From NCBI RefSeq assembly GCF_022569295.1, contig NZ_JAKFIA010000001.1, positions 2,557,001 to 2,621,000 on the forward strand: a stretch of 64,000 nucleotides of DNA. Reading direction: 5' to 3'. The stretch comes from Pedomonas mirosovicensis (GTDB lineage Bacteria > Pseudomonadota > Alphaproteobacteria > Sphingomonadales > Sphingomonadaceae). The position numbers and the translations under genes were made by a program. Positions within the stretch are counted from its first letter, which is position 1. Every line of letters begins with the position of its first letter. Below, in pieces: positions 44,693 through 54,603 of this stretch. Under the pieces are notes generated by a model, which saw only the letters and a program-made list of their open reading frames with translations, was not told the DNA's origin and ran no database searches.

Positions 44693-45088
44693 CTATACGT
44701 TCGTGAACAGATAAATAATCACGCCAATGGCGATGGCCACCACCAGGTAGGTCAGCCAGCGGGCGGTGTGGCCAGTGGCGTCTCGCGTTTCCGCCCCGCC
44801 CGGATTGCCGCGGCTATCGGCGCCCGGCGCATCGAGCGGCCGGCTGCTTTCAGCCAGGCGCATCTCGTGAATCTGCTCGGGAGAGTGGGAGACGCCGCCC
44901 GCCTCGTCATCCGTGCCAAGCGGCGCGGCCGCAGGATCGGGAAAATTCACCTTGTCGCCTGTGCGGCCGCTGTCGATATCGTGCTTCAGCTGCGCCGCGG
45001 TGCTGCCCCGCCTGGTTGCCGGGGGAGCCTCATCCGGCCGCCCCTGAAATTGGCCCATCTGCCCGGTGCCACGCGATTTGGGATTCAT
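44693..45088 (-). CDS. Small membrane protein of unknown function (131 aa)
   Basis: A long hydrophilic, disordered-looking N-terminal part (MNPKSRGTGQMGQFQGRPDE ... TRDATGHTARW), then one transmembrane helix at the very end (LTYLVVAIAIGVIIYLFTNV). The layout is tail-anchored, like the 85-residue protein encoded next. GGAG lies 8 bases before the ATG at 45088. No domain recognised. The shared architecture suggests two related envelope proteins of a stress-type cluster; this is inference. Confidence 0.6.
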   Translation of the reverse strand: MNPKSRGTGQMGQFQGRPDEAPPATRRGSTAAQLKHDIDSGRTGDKVNFPDPAAAPLGTDDEAGGVSHSPEQIHEMRLAESSRPLDAPGADSRGNPGGAETRDATGHTARWLTYLVVAIAIGVIIYLFTNV

Positions 45089-45287
45089 ACCGAAAACTCC
45101 GTTCTCTCCGCCGCTCCGGCCGTTGCCTGGCCACGACGGGGGCCCTTGCGCGCCCTATGAGGGCGGCGGCCCGTGGAGGCGGCCTCATGCCTTACTGGCA
45201 ACAGCCGCTCACCCAAGGGAACGAGTTGCCGCTGCGAAGGTTGCTGCCGCGGCCGCTTCAACCACGCGCCAGGCAGGCATGCAGCGC

Positions 45288-45545
45288 CTACACGCCCGAT
45301 ATGAGATAACCGATCGCGCCCAGACCGACTGCCGCCAGCAGCAGGCCGAGCCATTTGCTCTGGTCGTTCTCACGGTTATGCCAGGGGTTGTTTTCTTCCT
45401 CTTCCAGCTTTTCCTCCGGCGAGACGTACAGGGAATCGCCGTTCTGATCGTCCGGAACCTTGCTCCACCAGGCATCATCGGGCCGGCGCGGTGCATCCGT
45501 CGTTCGGTCGTTGAGCTTGGGCGAATTGGACACTTTCGGAGACAT
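45288..45545 (-). CDS. Small tail-anchored membrane protein of unknown function (85 aa)
   Basis: MSPKVSNSPKLNDRTTDAPR starts a charged N-terminal region with an acidic run (EEKLEEEENNPWHNR), followed by a C-terminal helix KWLGLLLAAVGLGAIGYLIS. GGAGGGAGCA directly before the ATG at 45545 is a strong ribosome site and decides this start over the one at 45617. Same strand and same plan as the neighbouring 131-residue protein. Unknown function. Confidence 0.65.
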   Translation of the reverse strand: MSPKVSNSPKLNDRTTDAPRRPDDAWWSKVPDDQNGDSLYVSPEEKLEEEENNPWHNRENDQSKWLGLLLAAVGLGAIGYLISGV

Positions 45546-45753
45546 TGCTCCCTCCTTCCCCCCATTCTCGCTTCCCCCAGGTTTTAACATAAGACACCCT
45601 CTTTTTAGGCCGTGCAAGCAGAGGAGAGGCCGCGAGGAATTTCTTTTTTCCGGGCCTTCGCGCGGAAACCGCCAGCCCCTGCGTCGTTAGAAAAATTCTG
45701 CCTCTTCCGTGGATTAGAGCGCATCATCTTTCCGGAGTCAGAAGGGCCACGTC

Positions 45754-47053
45754 ATGACCTCCACCCGCCCCCAGGTTGTCATCATCGGGTCCGGTTTTGC
45801 CGGGCTCGCCGCTGCGCGGGGACTCGGGAAAGCCAGGGCGGATGTGACCATTATCGACCGCACCAACCATCATCTGTTTCAGCCGCTGCTGTATCAGGTG
45901 GCGACCGCCGAGCTGGCGCCGGGTGACATTGCCCAGCCAATCCGCCACATCCTGCGCCGCCATCGCAATGTCCGGGTGCTGCTGGGCGAGGCAACCGGCA
46001 TTGACCCGCAAACGCACCGCGTGTGGATGGGCGAAAGCTTCCTCCATTATGATTACCTGATTATCGCCACCGGCTCCCGCCACAGCTATTTCGGCAACGA
46101 TGCGTGGGCGCGTTTTGCCCCTGGCCTCAAGACCATTGACGATGCTCGCCGTATCCGCGCGCGGGTGCTGGCCGCATTCGAGCAGGCGGAGTTCTGCCAC
46201 GACACCGCGGAGCGCACGCGGCTGCTGCGCTTCGTGGTGATCGGCGGCGGGCCGACCGGTGTCGAGATTGCCGGCGCGCTGGCTGAACTGGCCCGGCACA
46301 CGCTGCGGGAGGAATTCCGCATCATCAACCCGGCCATGGCGAAAATTGTTCTGGTGGAGGCGGGCGAGCGCATCCTCGCCCAGTTCCCCCATGCTCTTAC
46401 CGCCTATGCGGAACAGGCCCTAGCGCGCCTTGGCGTGCATGTGCTCACCCGCACGCGCGTAACCAACATCAATTCCGAAGGCGTGATGCTGGACGGCGCG
46501 CTTCTGCCCGCAGCCACGGTGATCTGGGGTGCGGGCGTCATGGCCACGCCGGTCGGACAATGGCTGGGTGTGGAGACCGATCGGCTCGGCCGCGTGACCG
46601 TCGACCGGGATTTTTCCGTCCCCAGTCTCGACGGGGTTTACGTGCTCGGAGACGCTGCCCTGGCCACCCTGCCGGACGGCACGGTTCTGCCCGGCCTTGC
46701 CCAGGTGGCCGATCAGGAAGGCGAATGGCTGGGCCGGGCGCTCGCCCGCCGCATCAATGGCGAGCCGCCGTCCGCCCCCCTTCCACTATCGCGACAAGGG
46801 CAACCTCGCCACCATCGGGCGCAACGCCGCCGTTGCTGACTTCAGGCGCTTCACCCTCCGTGGATTTATCGCCTGGCTGGTGTGGGGCATTGTCCACGTC
46901 TACCTGCTCAACGGTTTCGACAATCGCATGATCGTCACCTTCCGCTGGCTGTGGGCCTATGCCACCCGCAGGAGGGGCGCGCGGCTGGTCAGCCTATCGC
47001 AGCCGGAAGTCGCCGTCGTGCCCGAATGCCGCGCCCCGTTGCGTGAGGAATGA
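45754..47053 (+). pseudogene. ndh: Type II NADH dehydrogenase-like FAD oxidoreductase, interrupted by a 1-base frameshift
   Basis: Non-proton-pumping NADH:quinone oxidoreductase. FAD-binding VVIIGSGFAGLAAARGLGKA (residues 5-24), quinone-reductase signature HHLFQPLLYQVATAELAPGD, NADH-binding VVIGGGPTGVEIAGALAELA (about 163-182) and the second FAD motif DGVYVLGDAALATLPDGTVL. The frame breaks at 46775-46780, where six Cs stand. With five it continues PFHYRDKGNLATIGRNAAVA and the membrane-associating C-terminus (FIAWLVWGIVHVYLLNGFDN) to the TGA at 47053, giving 432 residues. Probably a sequencing error. Confidence 0.85.
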
Positions 47054-47372
47054 TCCAGCGGCTGTCTGCCCGCCAGGAACCGTTTTGGAGAAAATCTCAG
47101 GAACCGCACCAGGGGTTGGCCGTTCCAGAAGCATCACACCCAGATGACATCCTTGTTCCTGCTTGGCGCAGCCCCTCCCCCCAGGGCTGCGCCATTGTTT
47201 TTTGCAGGAACACGCCCGCGCACGCTCACGTTCTAGGAGATGACCGCAAACCGGTGCTGGATGGAAGCCCTCGCCCGGTTTCAACGCCTCGGGCGCGGTG
47301 AATACCCTCGCGTCGGCCAGCCATGTTTTGCGCCCGCCATTTTTCAGGATGTAGGAAGGGGAAGATCAGACC
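47054..47372. other. 319-base gap after ndh
   Basis: Contains the ndh terminator at 47165-47203 and otherwise no recognised gene or RNA. Confidence 0.5.
47165..47203 (+). terminator. Terminator downstream of ndh
   Basis: GGCGCAGCCC (47165-47174) and GGGCTGCGCC (47184-47193), a perfect 10-bp stem, then ATTGTTTTTTG. Confidence 0.85.
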
Positions 47373-48707
47373 ATGGTCTTGGTTGCCGACAAGCAGGTAC
47401 AGGAGCGGCTCGCCGAACTGGCCGAGGCCCTGTCGCACGCCGGAGAGGCGCTGCCGGATCTGGCCGACCCCGCCTTCGGCGCGCTGTTCTCCCGGCTTGG
47501 AGGCAAGCGCGTCGTGGCGCTGGGCGAGGCGACGCATGGCACATCGGAATTTTATCGCGCCCGCGCCGCCATCACCCGGCACCTGATCGAGAACCACGGC
47601 TTCAACATTGTCGCCGTCGAGGCGGACTGGCCCGATGCCGCGCGCATCGATGATTTCGTGCGCCACTGCGCCCGCGCGCCGACATTGCGCCATGCCTTCA
47701 CCCGTTTCCCCACCTGGATGTGGCGCAACGCGGAAGTGGATGATTTCATCCGCTGGCTGCACTGCCACAACGCGGGCCTGCCGGAGCAGGAGCGCGTCGA
47801 ATTTCGCGGGCTCGATGTCTACAGCCTCTCCGCCTCCATCGAGGCGGTGCTGGAATATCTGGAAGCCAACGATGCCGAAGGCGCGCGGGAAGCCCGCCGC
47901 CGCTACGGCTGCCTCAACCCCTGGCAGGAGGAGCCGGAACGCTATGGCCACGCCGTCATGGTAGGCCGCAAATCCTCCTGCGAGGAGGCGGTGGTGGAGC
48001 AGCTTCAGGCCCTGCTGGAGGCGCGGCTTGACAATCTGCGGCAGGACGGCGAGGCCTTTTTCGATGCGGCGCAAAATGCCCGCATCGTCCGCGCGGCGGA
48101 GCAGTATTACCGCATCATGTACCTGGGCTCGGCCGAGAGCTGGAATCTGCGCGACCGGCACATGTTCGATACGCTCCAGCGTCTCCTCGAAGCGCGGGGA
48201 CCGGATGCCAGGGCGATCGTCTGGGCACACAACAGCCACATCGGCAACGCCTCCGCCACCTCCATGGGCTGGCGGGGCGAATTCAATATTGGCGAGCTGT
48301 GCCGCACCGCCTTCGGCAACGCCTGCGCGCTGGTGGGCTTCGGCACCGACCGGGGCACGGTGGCAGCGGCGGATGACTGGGGCGAGCCCATGCGGATCAA
48401 GAACGTGCGCCCGGCCCGGCCGGACAGCTACGAGGCCGCCTTCCGCGAGGCGCGCATTCCGGTGTCGCTGACCGACTGGGGCCTCTCCGGCAACCGCGCG
48501 CTGCGCGACGTGCTCTCGCAGGAGCGGCTGGGCCGCGCCATCGGCGTCATCTACCGGCCGGAGACAGAGCTGGCCAGCCACTACTACGACGCGGTGATGG
48601 CCGACCAGTTCGATGCCTTCGTCTGGTTCGAGGAAACCCGCGCCGTCACGCCGCTGCCGACGGGCCGCCCGCACGGCATGCCCGATACCTACCCCTTCGG
48701 CGTCTAA
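47373..48707 (+). CDS. Erythromycin-esterase family protein (444 aa)
   Basis: Member of the EreA/EreB-like family, most members of which are uncharacterised and not resistance enzymes. Active-site-type motifs are VVALGEATHGTSEFYRARAA (Glu and His, about residues 49-68), NIVAVEADWPDAARIDDFVR, RARAIVWAHNSHIGNAS-like VWAHNSHIGNASATSMGWRG near 285, and FDAFVWFEETRAVTPLPTGR at the end. A phosphoribosyltransferase follows 14 bases later, a pairing seen in other proteobacterial stress loci. Start ATG at 47373; the GGAAGGGGAAG before it serves as ribosome site. Confidence 0.88.
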   Translation: MVLVADKQVQERLAELAEALSHAGEALPDLADPAFGALFSRLGGKRVVALGEATHGTSEFYRARAAITRHLIENHGFNIVAVEADWPDAARIDDFVRHCARAPTLRHAFTRFPTWMWRNAEVDDFIRWLHCHNAGLPEQERVEFRGLDVYSLSASIEAVLEYLEANDAEGAREARRRYGCLNPWQEEPERYGHAVMVGRKSSCEEAVVEQLQALLEARLDNLRQDGEAFFDAAQNARIVRAAEQYYRIMYLGSAESWNLRDRHMFDTLQRLLEARGPDARAIVWAHNSHIGNASATSMGWRGEFNIGELCRTAFGNACALVGFGTDRGTVAAADDWGEPMRIKNVRPARPDSYEAAFREARIPVSLTDWGLSGNRALRDVLSQERLGRAIGVIYRPETELASHYYDAVMADQFDAFVWFEETRAVTPLPTGRPHGMPDTYPFGV

Positions 48708-48721
48708 TCGAGGGAGACACC

Positions 48722-49882
48722 ATGGCCCTGTTTACCCGTACCCCGCTGTTCACCGACCGGAAGGATGCCGGTCATCGCCTGGGCTATGCCCTGCTGCAAT
48801 ACCGCCACGAAAATCCGCTCGTTCTGGCCCTGCCGCGCGGCGGCGTGCCGGTGGGACTGGAAGTGGCAAACATTCTGGGCGCGGAGCTGGATGTGGCGCT
48901 GGTCCGCAAGATCGGCGCGCCCGGCGCGCCCGAGCTGGCGCTCGGTGCCGTGGTGGACGGGAATCCGCCCCAAACCCTGCTCAACGAAGATGTGGTCCAG
49001 CTGCTCAAGCCGTCGCCGGAATATATCGAGGCGCGAACGCGGGAAGAGATCATGGAGATCGAGCGGCGGCGCGCCCTCTACCGCGAGGGCCGGCCGCCCC
49101 TCAGGGTGCGGGACCGCACCATCATTCTGGTGGACGACGGCATCGCCACCGGCGCGACCACGCGCGTGGTGCTGCGCTCGCTGCGCCAGGCCGGCGCGCG
49201 CAAGGTGGTGCTGGCGGTGCCCGTTGCCCCGCGCGAGACGCTCGAAAGCCTGGAGCTGGAGGCGGACGACACCGTGTGCCTTGCCACGCCCGAGCCGTTC
49301 CATGCCGTGGGGCTCGCCTACGCCCATTTCGATCAGACCAGCGACGCCGAGGTCATCGAGGCGCTGGCCAACGCTGCGCCGCCTACCATTCTTGGCGGAA
49401 CCGTGCGGCCGCCAGCCGTTGATTACTCACCACACTCATCCACAAGGAGGTTTCCCATGAAGGTTGCCGATATCATGACGCGGGACGTCACTGTCGTTTC
49501 TCCCAATGACAGCGCCCGCCGGGCCGCGCAGATCATGGACGAGCTGAATGTCGGCGTGCTGCCCGTCTGCGACGGCCGGCGCATCGTCGGCATGGTCACC
49601 GACCGCGATCTGACCGTTCGCGTCACCGCGCTCGGCAAGAACCCGGAGAGCTGCCGGGTGGAAGAGGCCATGTCCTCCAACGTGCGCTGGTGTTTCGAGG
49701 ACGAGGATGTGGAGTCCGTCATCGAGAAGATGGGCGACACCCAGATCCGCCGCGTGCCCGTGGTGGACCGCGACCATAATCTCGTCGGCATCGTCTCGCT
49801 CGGCGACATCGCCACCAAGAGCGACGAAGTTGCCGAAGAAGCGCTCGAGGGCATTTCCGAGCCGTCCGAGCCTGATCGATGA
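48722..49882 (+). CDS. Phosphoribosyltransferase fused to a CBS-domain pair (386 aa)
   Basis: Residues 1-215 are a type I phosphoribosyltransferase-like domain: ALPRGGVPVGLEVANILGAE, ALVRKIGAPGAPELALGAVV and the PRPP loop ILVDDGIATGATTRVVLRSL. From residue 246 (Met at 49457) there are two CBS motifs, KVADIMTRDVTVVSPNDSAR through IVGMVTDRDLTVRVTALG, then VEEAMSSNVRWCFEDEDVES and LVGIVSLGDIATKS. CBS pairs bind adenosyl nucleotides. AAGGAGG stands 6 bases before the Met246 codon, so the CBS part may also be, or once was, translated alone. GGGAGACACC precedes the first ATG. Confidence 0.83.
   Translation: MALFTRTPLFTDRKDAGHRLGYALLQYRHENPLVLALPRGGVPVGLEVANILGAELDVALVRKIGAPGAPELALGAVVDGNPPQTLLNEDVVQLLKPSPEYIEARTREEIMEIERRRALYREGRPPLRVRDRTIILVDDGIATGATTRVVLRSLRQAGARKVVLAVPVAPRETLESLELEADDTVCLATPEPFHAVGLAYAHFDQTSDAEVIEALANAAPPTILGGTVRPPAVDYSPHSSTRRFPMKVADIMTRDVTVVSPNDSARRAAQIMDELNVGVLPVCDGRRIVGMVTDRDLTVRVTALGKNPESCRVEEAMSSNVRWCFEDEDVESVIEKMGDTQIRRVPVVDRDHNLVGIVSLGDIATKSDEVAEEALEGISEPSEPDR
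49457..49882 (+). other. Internal start and ribosome site for the CBS part (141 aa)
   Basis: AAGGAGG at 49444-49450 and ATG at 49457 inside the fused frame. A free CBS-domain protein of this type is common in related genomes, so two products from one frame are plausible. Confidence 0.5.
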
Positions 49883-49951
49883 TCCTGCCGGCGCCCCGGA
49901 GACGGGGCGCCCCTCCCCGACGATAACCGTCCGTGCCGAATGGAGGCATCC

Positions 49952-50509
49952 ATGAGCACTACCGGACTGGACGTATTCGACAAGACCCTGCAAACCACCC
50001 ACATCTGGCTGAACGATATCGGCGAAATCGTTGGGCCAGACAAGCAGCGCTGCTACCATGCCCTGCGCGCCGTTCTCACCACCCTGCGCGACCGGCTGAC
50101 CGTTGACCAATCGGCCCACCTGGCCGCCGAGCTGCCCATTCTGGTGCGCGGCGTTTTCTACGACGGCTACCGCCCGTCCGACGCGCCATCGGCCATCCGC
50201 TCGCAAGATGAATTTGTCAGCGTCGTTGCCCAGCGCTTCGGCAATATCGGGCCGGTCAGCCCCCGCACCTCGAGCATTGCCGTGTTCAAGACGCTCCAGC
50301 GCCACCTGCCCCAGCCGATGATCGAGAAGGTCAAGGGTTCGCTGCCGCAGGAAATCCGCGTGCTGTTCGACGTCGAGCCCGACACCGGCCCCGGCGCTCA
50401 CCAGGACACCGCCGCCAGCCGCAGCGCCGCCGGCGAACGCAGGCCCCAGGATTGGACCGGAGCCGGGCGCGGCGCTACGCCAGGCGGCTCTACCGACCGC
50501 AATACATAA
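49952..50509 (+). CDS. DUF2267-domain protein (185 aa)
   Basis: Soluble protein of a family of unknown function. DUF2267 covers about residues 1-140 (GLDVFDKTLQTTHIWLNDIG, CYHALRAVLTTLRDRLTVDQ, SAHLAAELPILVRGVFYDGY), followed by a polar tail of 45 residues rich in G, A and T. GGAGG lies 5 bases before the ATG at 49952. Such genes repeatedly occur next to CBS, phosphoribosyltransferase and stress genes, as here, but no reaction is known. Confidence 0.8.
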   Translation: MSTTGLDVFDKTLQTTHIWLNDIGEIVGPDKQRCYHALRAVLTTLRDRLTVDQSAHLAAELPILVRGVFYDGYRPSDAPSAIRSQDEFVSVVAQRFGNIGPVSPRTSSIAVFKTLQRHLPQPMIEKVKGSLPQEIRVLFDVEPDTGPGAHQDTAASRSAAGERRPQDWTGAGRGATPGGSTDRNT

Positions 50510-50844
50510 AAATAGTTTTTGTAATGAAATCTCTCATCCTGTCATGGCCCCGAAGCTAAAACGGCGTGCAGGCATGACAGCGCTGGACATTGGCGCAATT
50601 ATAACAGCCGAGCCTTGTATAAAACCAAGATTACTCAACTCGTGATTGTTAGCGCTATCTTTTCAAATTTTGCCAGACCACAGTGTCGCAATTTCAGCCA
50701 AGGCGGTAGATTTTCAGATTTTCTCAGATATTTCTGAGGCAAGGCCTGTAAAACTTGGCCGCAGGCCACTCAAAATCCTTGATTTGCGGTCCTGTGCTCG
50801 TCACAAGGCCGTCAATCGTTACCCCTCGAGCTACGGAGGATCCT
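50510..50844. promoter_or_regulatory. A+T-rich region upstream of pckA
   Basis: 335 bases without a gene, much richer in A+T than the flanks to about 50760 (for example AAAAATAGTTTTTGTAATG, GCCTTGTATAAAACC, TTTCAGATTTTCTCAG). It is probably the pckA promoter and leader; several -10-like boxes make a single assignment unsafe. Confidence 0.45.
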
Positions 50845-52446
<1,602 letters not shown>

Positions 52447-52470
52447 GCCTCAGCTCTCGCCTGAGAATGA

Positions 52471-52506
52471 AAAACGGGCCGGGTTCACCCCCGGCCCGTT
52501 TTTTTA
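52471..52506 (+). terminator. Terminator of pckA
   Basis: AAAACGGGCCGGG, loop TTCAC, CCCCGGCCCG, then TTTTTTTTA. A long GC stem with a long T-run. Confidence 0.92.
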
Positions 52507-52516
52507 TGTGCTCTTC

Positions 52517-52570
52517 AAGGGAGTTTTTTGCGAGGGGTTCACCCCTCGCGCTCCCTTTCGTTATTCGGGG
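52517..52570 (+). repeat. Dispersed palindromic element, copy 5
   Basis: TTTTTTGCGAGGGG, TTCA, CCCCTCGCGCTCCCTTTCGT and TATTCGGGG. It overlaps the last codons of the minus-strand gene at 52539, whose C-terminus NNEREREG is encoded by the element. Confidence 0.5.
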
Positions 52571-53315
52571 CAGTGACTTCTGGAGCAAGGTTGGGAGGAA
52601 AGGCAACGACGCGCTTCTTGGGGGCTCGAAGATGATTAATCCAGAAGACAACGAGATATGGCACAGAAACCAGCGTAACGAACGCAGGATAGAATGCCCC
52701 CTCATTCCTGGCCTGACTTATTCTTCCAGCCTGACGCTCAAGAACACGATCGTAACTGAACAGGACATCGTCTCCTGACACTATTTCGAAAAAGGTTGCT
52801 TGATACTTGTCGCCAAGCGGCTCTCCGAAAAGAACTTTTACCTGCCGCCCTGCGTAATCCTTGATGTGCTTTGGCAAGCAAGTTTGGTCCGGGATTGGCC
52901 CCCTCACGAAACGCACACAGTGGAGATATACGGGCCTTGCCGGAGTCATAAGGACGTATTTGCCGTACCGGACCTGCAATTCGCCCGTAACAGCATGAAG
53001 CTCCTCGCGTTCGACCGGCTTCCAGTCTGGTCCATAATGACTTTGGAGCCATCCCCACCAAACCAACACGGGAAAGAACAGGACAAAACATGCAAGCCCA
53101 AAATGTATAAGTAGCGTTCTCCCCAAAGATAATGGCGCGGCTGCCTCATCGCCCGTCAGGTTATATTTCGCCGACAGCCACTTGGACGCCAGCACCATAC
53201 GCACGTAGCCAAAGACCGCCAGGGCGGTCCAGCTCAAGGCTGGCAGGGCAGTTGCGCTGAAACAAGCGGCGACAAAAGCAACAAATGTCAGCACACCCCA
53301 AAGCACGGCTCTCAT
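52539..53315 (-). CDS. Membrane protein of unknown function (258 aa)
   Basis: Four hydrophobic stretches: residues 2-22 (RAVLWGVLTFVAFVAACFSA), 25-45, 69-92 (LLIHFGLACFVLFFPVLVWW) and about 203-222 (AFVTLVSVPYLVVFWIN). Between helices three and four lies a soluble domain with two cysteines (LHCVRF, DQTCLPKH). Base composition is a little lower in GC than that of the neighbours, and codon use is less biased, which hints at an accessory gene. No family recognised. The last eight residues come from an intergenic repeat, so the original stop may have been lost. Confidence 0.65.
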   Translation of the reverse strand: MRAVLWGVLTFVAFVAACFSATALPALSWTALAVFGYVRMVLASKWLSAKYNLTGDEAAAPLSLGRTLLIHFGLACFVLFFPVLVWWGWLQSHYGPDWKPVEREELHAVTGELQVRYGKYVLMTPARPVYLHCVRFVRGPIPDQTCLPKHIKDYAGRQVKVLFGEPLGDKYQATFFEIVSGDDVLFSYDRVLERQAGRISQARNEGAFYPAFVTLVSVPYLVVFWINHLRAPKKRVVAFPPNLAPEVTAPNNEREREG

Positions 53316-53422
53316 TGAGATGGTCTCTCCCCTGCCCCAAACCCCGTTACGGCAGGCTAACCACCGCCCGACGTGTCAGCCAGCCGCTTCCATCAGTTGA
53401 ATTTCACTGGCAACATCCGCCC

Positions 53423-53893
53423 ATGACCGGCCGAGACGACATCTGCATTCCTCCACGCCTCTTCACGCATGAGGCAGAAATTATCGAAGTCGGCGAAGGG
53501 CTGCTGGCCTGCACCCTGCCGAGGCCCCGCTGGACGCACGAGGCGCACCTTGCCGCTTGCCTCTATCTCATGCTGCGCCGCCCTGAGATCGCTCTGGAGG
53601 CAGAGCTGCCCGGCATCATCCGCCGCTACAATGTCTCGGTAGGCACCGAAAACACCGACACCAGCGGCTACCACGAAACCATCACCCAATTTTACATTCG
53701 GGCCATTCGCGCCTTCGCCGCCACCGAGCAGGCCGCATCGGAAGCCGACATGCTTCCCCTCTGCAACCGCCTACTCGCCAGCGAGATGGGCGAGCGCGCC
53801 TACCCCTTGCGCTTCTGGAGCCGCGAGGCGCTGTTTTCCATTCCCGCCCGCCACGACTGGGTGGAGCCGGACCTCGCACGACTGCCGTTCTAG
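53423..53893 (+). CDS. Conserved-looking protein of unknown function (156 aa)
   Basis: Soluble, no signal peptide or membrane helix. Begins MTGRDDICIPPRLFTHEAEI; the middle (RPRWTHEAHLAACLYLMLRR) and RYNVSVGTENTDTSGYHETI look like conserved surface and pocket segments with several His and Glu residues (HEAHL, GYHETITQF). ATG at 53423 is chosen from the composition change; the frame is open upstream to 53285. It is divergent from the membrane gene at 53315 and precedes a J-domain gene by 112 bases. I cannot name the family. Confidence 0.6.
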   Translation: MTGRDDICIPPRLFTHEAEIIEVGEGLLACTLPRPRWTHEAHLAACLYLMLRRPEIALEAELPGIIRRYNVSVGTENTDTSGYHETITQFYIRAIRAFAATEQAASEADMLPLCNRLLASEMGERAYPLRFWSREALFSIPARHDWVEPDLARLPF

Positions 53894-54005
53894 AGAGCAG
53901 CTTCACCGCAACATTCAAAATGTCACGCCCGCATGTCTTGATTTGCCCCCATGGGCGAACGTATGTGAAGCACTCTTCCATCACGCAACTCGACAGGAGC
54001 ATGGG

Positions 54006-54518
54006 ATGGCGCGCGCGCGGCGCAACATGGACTGGGGCTTTCCGCGCTGGCGTGCCTATGGCCAGGAACGCGAGGCCCAGACCGTGCGCCCGTGCGACCG
54101 GGAAGGCTGCGGCCAGCCGGGCGAGTGCCCCGCGCCCAAGTCGCCCCACAGCAATGAGAAGTGGTGGTTCTGCCAGGAACACGCCGCCGAGTATAACCGG
54201 AACTGGAACTACTTCGCGGGCATGAGCGCGGAGGAAGCCGCCGCCCGCGCTGCCGAGGAAGAGCGCGTCAACCGGGGCTTTCGCCAGGCCAGCCCCTTCT
54301 CCTCCACCAGCCTGTCGCCGGAACGCGAGGCGCTGGCAACGCTCGGCTTGGAGGCGGGCGCGACGGAGACGCAGATCAAATCCGCCTACCGCAAGCTCGC
54401 CAAGCAGAACCACCCGGACCACAACCCTAACGACCCCGCCGCCGCCGCTCGCTTCCACGAAGTGCAGAAGGCCTACGAGTTGCTGAACAAGCGCGGCAAC
54501 GGCGCTGGCCAAGATTAA
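54006..54518 (+). CDS. J-domain protein with N-terminal Cys-rich segment (170 aa)
   Basis: The C-terminal J domain (about residues 107-165) contains TQIKSAYRKLAKQNHPDHNP with the HPD tripeptide that stimulates DnaK. The N-terminal half has a cysteine set (RPCDREGCGQPGECPAPKSP ... FCQEH) that could bind zinc. AGGAG precedes the ATG at 54006 by about 7 bases; an ATG at 53943 is less likely. The client or role is unknown; proteins of this layout occur singly in alphaproteobacteria. Confidence 0.8.
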   Translation: MARARRNMDWGFPRWRAYGQEREAQTVRPCDREGCGQPGECPAPKSPHSNEKWWFCQEHAAEYNRNWNYFAGMSAEEAAARAAEEERVNRGFRQASPFSSTSLSPEREALATLGLEAGATETQIKSAYRKLAKQNHPDHNPNDPAAAARFHEVQKAYELLNKRGNGAGQD

Positions 54519-54556
54519 GCGGGACTATTCAGATTTGCAGGGATTCGGCCCTCTGC

Positions 54557-54603
54557 ACCCCATTCTTTTTGCACCGTGCGAGGGTATGCCCTCGCCCCGT
54601 TTC
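54557..54603 (+). repeat. Dispersed palindromic element, divergent copy 6
   Basis: TTCTTTTTGCACCGTGCGAG, GGTATGCCC, TCGCCCCGTTTC. It lies at the sufE 3' end, and the sufE stop codon is inside its edge. Confidence 0.3.
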
